A DNA stretch of 64,000 nucleotides from Nocardioides albertanoniae. Its GTDB lineage: Bacteria; Actinomycetota; Actinomycetes; Propionibacteriales; Nocardioidaceae. Under the pieces are notes generated by a model. It did no database searches and was not told where the DNA came from. It saw nothing but the letters and a program-made list of their open reading frames with translations. This document shows, one piece after another, positions 59,063-64,000 of this stretch (within the stretch, counting starts at the first letter, position 1; each line of letters opens with the position of its first letter). The DNA lies in contig NZ_VFOV01000001.1 of NCBI RefSeq assembly GCF_006716315.1, positions 3,116,501 through 3,180,500 of the forward strand, written 5' to 3'. The position numbers and the translations under genes are program-made.

Positions 59063-60763
59063 CTAGCCGCGAACCCTAGCAGCCCTCCGGAGGACCTTAC
59101 TGATCGGTAGCAGAACTGTTGACGAGGTGGCGATCAGCACCATCGCGAGGTAGGCGAGCCAGCCACCGACCACGGCCGCCAGCGTCACCGGACCGATGGA
59201 GTATCCGGTCATCGCGCCGCTCCTCTCGGGCAGCCGCTGCAGCAGCAGACCGCCGTCGTCGGAGACTGTCTCACCGGCGACCGTCGGTGCTCGGCCCGCG
59301 GTGCGGTCGGTGATGACGTACGCGATCCCGAGCTGTCGTAGCGCAACCGCTCGCCTGCGTGGATCGGCCGCGTCGAGCGCCTCGGCGGCCGTCGCCGCGC
59401 GCGGGTCCTCACCACGGATCGTGGTCGAGCCGATCACCAGGTCTCCGTTGACGACGCTCGAACGGGTCAGCAGCCGAGGGATCGGGTCGAGCACCGGACG
59501 GCCACCGTTCCACGCCGGGGCACGGTAGGCCGACCACGGCAGCACCACGACGTCGCCGGTGTCGGGCTGGGTCTCGAGCATCTGGCTCATCTGCTGCCAC
59601 TGCTTGGGATAGTCGGCGGCGCCGATGCCGCCGGCCAGCCCCCAGGCGGCGTCAGGCAGCACTGCGATCGGGGCCAGAGCGAGGATCACGGCGGTGGCCC
59701 AGCGTGGTGCGGTGTTGTGCAGACGCTTGCCCCGGTGCTGGCCCAGCGTGTCGATGCCCGCGGCGACGGTCAGCATGAGCAGAGGCAGGCACAACGGGAG
59801 CAGCCGGCTGCTGTCGCGGAACATCGCCAGGCCGGGAATGCCCCGGGAGAGGGTCTCGAGCGCTGTCGGCGCCGCCCAGCCGGCGAGCGCGAGAGCGAGC
59901 CCGGCGGCCCACAACGAGACGATCGCGGCACGCTGACCATCGGCGCGCCACCACGTGCGAGCCCCCGCGGCCACGAGCACGATCAGCATCGACAGCGCCA
60001 CCCAGACGAGCCATCCCTCACGGCTGGCCGGCACCACCGAGGTGTTCCAGATCCCGCCGAGGGTGAGCGCCGCCAGCGGAGCGGGCAGGCCGTCGCCGCG
60101 CAGCGCGAACACGTCGAAACCCGTCGCCGACGCCGCTTCGCTCGCGTGGGTCAGGCCGGTGACGATCCACGGCGCGTTGACGGCGACCACCATCGCCAGC
60201 AGCCCCACCGCACGACGACGCCGGCGAAGTCCGGTCGCCAGCAGCACGGCTCCCGAGACGATCCCGGCGCTCGCGCTCAGGCTGCCGACCAGCAGCACGG
60301 GCAGCTGCCACCATGCTCGCCTCTCCCCCAGCGCCTCGCGGCGCCCGGCGACCACCAGCCAGGGCACCGCGGCGTAGGCCAGCAGCATCGGCCAGTGGCC
60401 CATCCACAGCCGCTCGGCGACGTAGGGGCTCCATACGGTCAGGCTGACCACCGCCAGCCGCGCGACGAGCGACCGCTCGCGCACCAGCTCCGCGGCCCCC
60501 GCCCCCGCCAGCACGAGCGACCCGATCATGACGATCTTCTGCAGCACCATCCCCGGCACGATCTCGTCCAGCACCGCGACCACCGCGTCGGACGGCACCG
60601 CGCGCGGCAGCCCCGTGCCGAGCCCGAGCACGTCGGTGCTGAGCGCCAGGTCGGGCACCCACACCATGTCGTAGCTGAGCACGAACCCGGGCCCCAGCGC
60701 CGGCCCCAGCATCAGCACCGCGAGCACCCCCGCCCAGAGGGTAGGAATCGCCCGCTCTCTCAC
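59063..60763 (-). CDS. Polytopic membrane protein, Rv0226c/GT-C-like
   Basis: A 566-residue protein with about 11-12 TMs. After TM1 comes FVLSYDMVWVPDLALSTDVL, a loop with acidic residues as in GT-C enzymes; later FRDSSRLLPLCLPLLMLTVA precedes TMs. A periplasmic segment (about 370-530) contains VVVLPWSAYRAPAWNGGRPV and is followed by a last TM. It probably uses a polyprenyl-linked sugar outside the membrane, by analogy. Start GTG 60761-60763 is 6 nt behind TAGGGT, so likely leaderless. DUF2613 follows on the same strand. Confidence 0.78.
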   Translation of the reverse strand: MRERAIPTLWAGVLAVLMLGPALGPGFVLSYDMVWVPDLALSTDVLGLGTGLPRAVPSDAVVAVLDEIVPGMVLQKIVMIGSLVLAGAGAAELVRERSLVARLAVVSLTVWSPYVAERLWMGHWPMLLAYAAVPWLVVAGRREALGERRAWWQLPVLLVGSLSASAGIVSGAVLLATGLRRRRRAVGLLAMVVAVNAPWIVTGLTHASEAASATGFDVFALRGDGLPAPLAALTLGGIWNTSVVPASREGWLVWVALSMLIVLVAAGARTWWRADGQRAAIVSLWAAGLALALAGWAAPTALETLSRGIPGLAMFRDSSRLLPLCLPLLMLTVAAGIDTLGQHRGKRLHNTAPRWATAVILALAPIAVLPDAAWGLAGGIGAADYPKQWQQMSQMLETQPDTGDVVVLPWSAYRAPAWNGGRPVLDPIPRLLTRSSVVNGDLVIGSTTIRGEDPRAATAAEALDAADPRRRAVALRQLGIAYVITDRTAGRAPTVAGETVSDDGGLLLQRLPERSGAMTGYSIGPVTLAAVVGGWLAYLAMVLIATSSTVLLPISKVLRRAARVRG

Positions 60764-60769
60764 GCCGCA

Positions 60770-60775
60770 ACCCTA
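60770..60775 (-). promoter_or_regulatory. -10 box (TAGGGT), leaderless start at 60763
   Basis: Minus-strand TAGGGT ends 6 nt before the GTG of the polytopic protein gene. Confidence 0.5.
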
Positions 60776-60780
60776 AGCCC

Positions 60781-60883
60781 TCGCCGAGGCGTCAGGCCTG
60801 CAGGCCGAGAAGTCACCTCTGCAGGCCGAAAGGTCACGTACGTCGGTCGAAACGTCACTTGTGCAGGCCGAGGGGTCACTTGT
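60781..60883 (+). repeat. Upstream array of 21-bp repeats (about five units)
   Basis: Units at 60800-60820, 60821-60841, 60842-60862 and 60863-60883, plus a degenerate 19-bp unit at 60781-60799. Consensus GCAGGCCGAnAnGTCACnTnT. They occupy the divergent region upstream of the flippase gene and have the same unit as the array at 62210-62436. No spacers, so not CRISPR. Confidence 0.85.
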
Positions 60884-60941
60884 GGCGATCGAGTTCGCGG
60901 GCCGTACAGATGCCGGTGCCGGCATGTGACCTGTCGCACCC

Positions 60942-60947
60942 TAGGCT
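60942..60947 (+). promoter_or_regulatory. -10 box (TAGGCT), leaderless start at 60954
   Basis: TAGGCT ends 6 nt before the GTG of the flippase gene. Confidence 0.5.
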
Positions 60948-60953
60948 TTCCCA

Positions 60954-62204
60954 GTGCCCACGATGACCGTCAGCTCGACCAGCGCCCGCCGGCGCAGGCT
61001 GAACGCACTCATCCGCAGCAGCGGTTTCCTCGCGGTGTGCATCATGGTCACCAACGTCGCGACCTACGGCTTCCAGATCATCGCGGCCCGGATCCTGGGC
61101 CCGGGACAGTACGGCGGGGTGGCATCGATGATGTCGCTGCTGCTCGTCGTCGGCGTGATCCAGCTCGGCATGCAGGCGACGGCCTCGCGCCGGGTGACCG
61201 AGGCGCCCGGCCACGAGCGCGCCATCGAGCAGACGGTGCTGCGGGCGACCTACCGGGCGGCGATCGTCCTCGGTGCAGTCATGCTCGTCGCCTCTCCCCT
61301 GGTCTGGCGGTTGCTGCGGCTCGACTCGATCTACCCCGCGCTGCTGGTTGCGGTGTGCGCGGTGCCGCTGACCATCATGGGCGGCCAGGCCGGGGTGCTC
61401 CAGGGCGAGCGCCGCTGGCTCGGCCTGGCCCTGGTCTACCTGGCCCTCGGCGTGCCCAGGGTCGTGGTCGCCACCGCTGCGATGTGGATCCGCCCGACCG
61501 AGGGTGCCGCGATGGCCGGGGTGGCGCTGGCCCAGTTCGCTCCGGCAGTCGTCGGATGGTGGGTGCTGCGGCGGCGTACGTCTGCTGCGAAGGCGGGGCC
61601 GATCAGACCCGTCGTCGTGGAGATGCTGCACGGATCGTTCGCGCTCCTGGGCTTCTTCGCGCTCTCCAACGTCGACATCCTGATCGCACGCAACGTGCTC
61701 TCCGACCATGCTTCGGGCCTGTACGCCGGCGGCCTGATCCTCACCAAGGCCGTGCTGTTCCTGCCCCAGTTCGTGGTGATCATCGCGTTCCCGTCGATGT
61801 CGGCCGAGGCCAGCCGCCGCTCCGCGCTGCTCAAGTCGCTGGCGCTCGTCGGCGGGCTCGGAATCTGCGCGATCGCCGGCTCCTGGCTGCTCTCGTGGCT
61901 GGCGATGGTCTTCATCGGCGGCCCCGACTACGCGGAGATCGAAGGGCTGCTGTGGGTCTTCGCGATCCTCGGCACCGTGCTGTCCGTGCTCCAGCTGCTC
62001 GTCTACTCGGTGCTCGCCCGCCGCAGCCGCCTCTCGGCATACCTGCTCTGGATCGCCGTCGCCGCCGCCATCGCCCTCGGCGCCGTCCAGTCCACCGTCG
62101 ACGGTCTGGTCTGGACCGTCCTCACCATCGACGCGATCCTCGTCGCCGTGCTCCTCTCCGTCACCTTCTGGCGCCTCAACCGGCCCCAGCCCACCGCCCA
62201 CTGA
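60954..62204 (+). CDS. Polysaccharide/lipid-linked oligosaccharide flippase (Wzx/MATE-like)
   Basis: A 416-residue protein with about 12 TMs of the MOP exporter superfamily. Diagnostic segments are GFQIIAARILGPGQYGGVAS in TM2 and the following loop, and SNVDILIARNVLSDHASGLY in the middle, a hallmark of polysaccharide flippases. The role is to move an undecaprenyl- or decaprenyl-linked glycan across the membrane. It ends the envelope block and may export its product. The gene is bracketed on both sides by arrays of the same 21-bp repeat. Leaderless GTG start. Confidence 0.85.
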   Translation: MPTMTVSSTSARRRRLNALIRSSGFLAVCIMVTNVATYGFQIIAARILGPGQYGGVASMMSLLLVVGVIQLGMQATASRRVTEAPGHERAIEQTVLRATYRAAIVLGAVMLVASPLVWRLLRLDSIYPALLVAVCAVPLTIMGGQAGVLQGERRWLGLALVYLALGVPRVVVATAAMWIRPTEGAAMAGVALAQFAPAVVGWWVLRRRTSAAKAGPIRPVVVEMLHGSFALLGFFALSNVDILIARNVLSDHASGLYAGGLILTKAVLFLPQFVVIIAFPSMSAEASRRSALLKSLALVGGLGICAIAGSWLLSWLAMVFIGGPDYAEIEGLLWVFAILGTVLSVLQLLVYSVLARRSRLSAYLLWIAVAAAIALGAVQSTVDGLVWTVLTIDAILVAVLLSVTFWRLNRPQPTAH

Positions 62205-62209
62205 CCACC

Positions 62210-62436
62210 GCCCGTCGAAGCGTCACGTCTGCAGGTCGAAGCGTCACGTCTGCAGGTCGAAGCGTCACGTCTGCAGGTCGAAGCGTCACGTCTGCAGGTC
62301 GAGTGGGCATCGAGATGCCCACTCGACCTGCAGGACTGACCTCTCGACCTGCAGGAGTGACTTCTCGGCCTGCAGGACCGACTTCTCACCCCGCAGAAGG
62401 GACCTCTCGGCCTGCAGGGGTGACTTCTCGGCGGGG
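62210..62436. repeat. Inverted double array of 21-bp repeats around a central hairpin
   Basis: Four direct units (62210-62230, 62231-62251, 62252-62272, 62273-62293; the last three identical, unit GCAGGTCGAAGCGTCACGTCT shortened here to its core GTCGAAGCGTCACGTCT), a central palindrome, then five more degenerate units in inverted orientation (62332-62352, 62353-62373, 62374-62394, 62395-62415, 62416-62436). The array fills the whole convergent gap between the flippase and polA genes. Confidence 0.9.
62294..62331. terminator. Perfect 17-bp hairpin at the centre of the repeat array
   Basis: Arms 62294-62310 and 62315-62331 match exactly around CGAG. The outer 7-10 bp of each arm are repeat-unit sequence. 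It probably terminates both convergent genes. Confidence 0.8.
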
Positions 62437-62447
62437 CGGGCCCGGCG

Positions 62448-64000
62448 TCAGTGGGCGGCGTCGTGCCAGGAGGGGCCGGTGCCGACGGAGACGTCGAGGG
62501 GGACGTTGAGGTCGGCGGCAGAGCCCATCTGCTCGCGTACGAGAGCCTCGAGCGCTTCGCGCTCTCCTGCGGCGACCTCGAAGACGAGCTCGTCGTGCAC
62601 CTGGAGGAGCATCCGCGAAGTGAGGCCGGCTTCGTCGAGGGCGGCCTGGACACGCAGCATGGCGACCTTGATCAGGTCGGCGGCGGACCCCTGGATGGGG
62701 GCGTTGAGGGCCATCCGCTCGGCGGTCTCGCGGCGCTGCCGGTTGTCGGAGAGCAGGTCGGGGAGGTAGCGGCGACGGCCCATGATCGTCTCGGTGTAGC
62801 CCGAGCGCCGCGCCCCGGCGACCAGGCCTTGCAAGTAGTCGCGGATGCCGCCGAAGGTCTCGAAGTATTCGTCCATCAGCCCGCGCGCCTCGCTCGGCTC
62901 GATGGCGAGCTGCTGCGAGAGGCCGAAGGCGGAGAGCCCGTAGGCGAGCCCGTAGTTCATCGCCTTGATCTTCGCCCGCTGCTCCACGGAGACGACGTCG
63001 GGGTCGACGCCGAAGACGCGCGCGGCGGTGATCGAGTGGAAGTCACGTCCGGAGCGGAACGCCTCGATGAGCAGCTCGTCCTCGGAGAGATGCGCCATGA
63101 TCCGCATCTCGATCTGGCTGTAGTCGGCCGTCATCAGCGACTCGAAGCCGTCACCGACCACGAACCCCTTGCGGATCCCGCGCCCCTCTTCGGTGCGAAC
63201 CGGGATGTTCTGCAGGTTGGGCTCGGTCGAGGAGAGACGTCCGGTGGCGGCGATCGTCTGGTTGAAGGTCGTGTGGATGCGGCCGTCGGGCTGCACGGTC
63301 TTCAACAGCCCCTCGATCGTGACCCGCAGCCGGGTGACGTCGCGGTGCCGCAGCAGAGCGAGCAGGAACGGGTGCTCGGTCTTCACGTAGAGCTGCTGGA
63401 GCGCGTCTGCGTCGGTGGTCCAGCCCGTCTTCGTACGCTTCGTCTTCGGCATGTCGAGCTCGTCGAAGAGCACCACCTGCAGCTGCTTGGGCGAGCCGAG
63501 GTTGATCTCCTTGCCGATCACGGCGAAGGCATCGTCGGCGGCCTGCTTCATCTGCCCGGCGAAGTGTCGCTCCAGCGCGTCGAGATGCTCCGTGTCGACG
63601 GCGATGCCGACCTGCTCCATCTTGGCGAGCTGGTGCAGCAGCGGCAGCTCGACGTCGGCGAGCAGCCGGTGACCGCCGGATGCCTCCACCGCCGAGTCGA
63701 GCTCGACAGAGAGGTCGAGCACTGCCCGAGCGAACAGCATCGAGGTCTTGGCAACACCGTCGCCGCCGACCTCCTCGTCGCCGAAGAGCGAGTCCTGACC
63801 GCCGTCGTCCTCCTGCTTGAGCTCGCGCTTGAGATAACGCAGCGTGAGGTCGGCGAGGTCGTAGGAACGCTGGTCGGGAGCCACGATGTAGGCCGAGAGA
63901 GCGGTGTCGGTGACGAGGCCACGCAGCACCCAGCCGTGCGCCTCGAGGGCCAGCTGCGGACCCTTGGCGTCGTGCATGATCTTCGGCTTGTCCGCGTCGG
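62448..64000 (-). CDS. polA: DNA polymerase I, C-terminal part (5' end outside window)
   Basis: About 517 visible residues; the gene continues past 64000. The exonuclease-like domain (visible from KIMHDAKGPQLALEAHGW) lacks clear proofreading acidic motifs, as in mycobacterial Pol I. The polymerase domain is complete: motif A TADYSQIEMRIMAH, O-helix RAKIKAMNYGLAYG, motif C LLQVHDELVFEV. The O-helix carries Tyr where E. coli and Taq have Phe, the change that relaxes discrimination against dideoxynucleotides and is natural in M. tuberculosis Pol I. polA acts in Okazaki fragment processing and repair. It is upstream of rpsA and coaE on the same strand but 15 kb away from rpsA. Confidence 0.95.
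   Translation of the reverse strand, partial: DADKPKIMHDAKGPQLALEAHGWVLRGLVTDTALSAYIVAPDQRSYDLADLTLRYLKRELKQEDDGGQDSLFGDEEVGGDGVAKTSMLFARAVLDLSVELDSAVEASGGHRLLADVELPLLHQLAKMEQVGIAVDTEHLDALERHFAGQMKQAADDAFAVIGKEINLGSPKQLQVVLFDELDMPKTKRTKTGWTTDADALQQLYVKTEHPFLLALLRHRDVTRLRVTIEGLLKTVQPDGRIHTTFNQTIAATGRLSSTEPNLQNIPVRTEEGRGIRKGFVVGDGFESLMTADYSQIEMRIMAHLSEDELLIEAFRSGRDFHSITAARVFGVDPDVVSVEQRAKIKAMNYGLAYGLSAFGLSQQLAIEPSEARGLMDEYFETFGGIRDYLQGLVAGARRSGYTETIMGRRRYLPDLLSDNRQRRETAERMALNAPIQGSAADLIKVAMLRVQAALDEAGLTSRMLLQVHDELVFEVAAGEREALEALVREQMGSAADLNVPLDVSVGTGPSWHDAAH

Noticed and set aside
62210..62436. CRISPR array
   Set aside because: Units abut directly with no spacers, orientation inverts at the centre, and no cas gene is near.
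59717..62509. 930-codon plus-strand frame containing a heptapeptide repeat (RSVTSAG)
   Set aside because: The heptapeptide is only the 21-bp DNA repeat read in one frame; the frame runs across two real genes on both strands and their promoters.
1..64000. tRNA, rRNA, insertion sequences, integrases or prophage genes
   Set aside because: I looked for T-loop signatures, DDE transposase or integrase motifs and found none; the accessory regions carry no mobility genes.

Overview
The window is a chromosomal segment of a high-GC Gram-positive actinobacterium, most likely a Nocardioides or close Nocardioidaceae relative. The evidence is a HrdB/SigA-type principal sigma factor with an Ala/Lys-rich N-terminal linker, actinobacterial families (DUF7455, DUF4192, DUF3068, DUF2613, GPGG-motif protein), an LprG/P55 lipoprotein-efflux pair, strong G/C third-position bias, and many -10 boxes (TANNNT) placed 6-7 nt before a start codon. 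I see no rRNA, tRNA, CRISPR array, transposase, integrase or prophage gene.

Layout. 0-2 kb: the end of an LprG-like lipoprotein and its coupled 14-TM efflux protein. 2.1-5.6 kb: a cluster of very small proteins around a SigB/SigF-type sigma factor and a LuxR regulator, probably a stress-response neighbourhood. 5.6-14.1 kb: M3 peptidase, beta-carbonic anhydrase, LolD/MacB-like ABC exporter, YdeP/FdhF-type molybdopterin oxidoreductase. 14.2-24.3 kb: a divergent stand-alone EF-Tu with a structured leader, a PaaI thioesterase, a type IIA topoisomerase B subunit whose only sensible start codon is ATC, DUF7455 and DUF456 proteins, an amino acid permease with a universal stress protein, rpoD, and an HhH-GPD protein. 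24.3-31.8 kb: DUF4192, dinB, oligopeptidase B, a SigB-type sigma factor behind a SigH-like promoter, and a second DinB with an aliphatic steric gate.

31.8-64 kb: the usual actinobacterial minus-strand series polA - rpsA - coaE is present in order but spread over about 30 kb. Between coaE and rpsA lie an exported M36 metalloprotease and a transport/catabolic unit: a Tat-exported enolase-superfamily enzyme, LysR regulator, RraA-like aldolase, PfkB kinase, lipoprotein receptor, two different permeases, an ATPase and an unrecognised small membrane protein. Between rpsA and polA lies an envelope glycan block: DUF3068, a polytopic membrane protein, acyltransferase 3, an AftD-like arabinofuranosyltransferase, methyltransferase, GT4, DUF2613, another polytopic protein and a Wzx-like flippase. 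The flippase is bracketed by arrays of a 21-bp repeat; the downstream array inverts around a perfect hairpin.

How genes may work together: the catabolic unit could import and dehydrate a sugar-acid-like compound, phosphorylate the 2-keto-3-deoxy product (PfkB) and cleave it (RraA). The envelope block resembles the mycobacterial Rv0224c-Rv0228/aftD neighbourhood and probably assembles and exports a surface glycan. These assignments are inferences from family membership and gene order.
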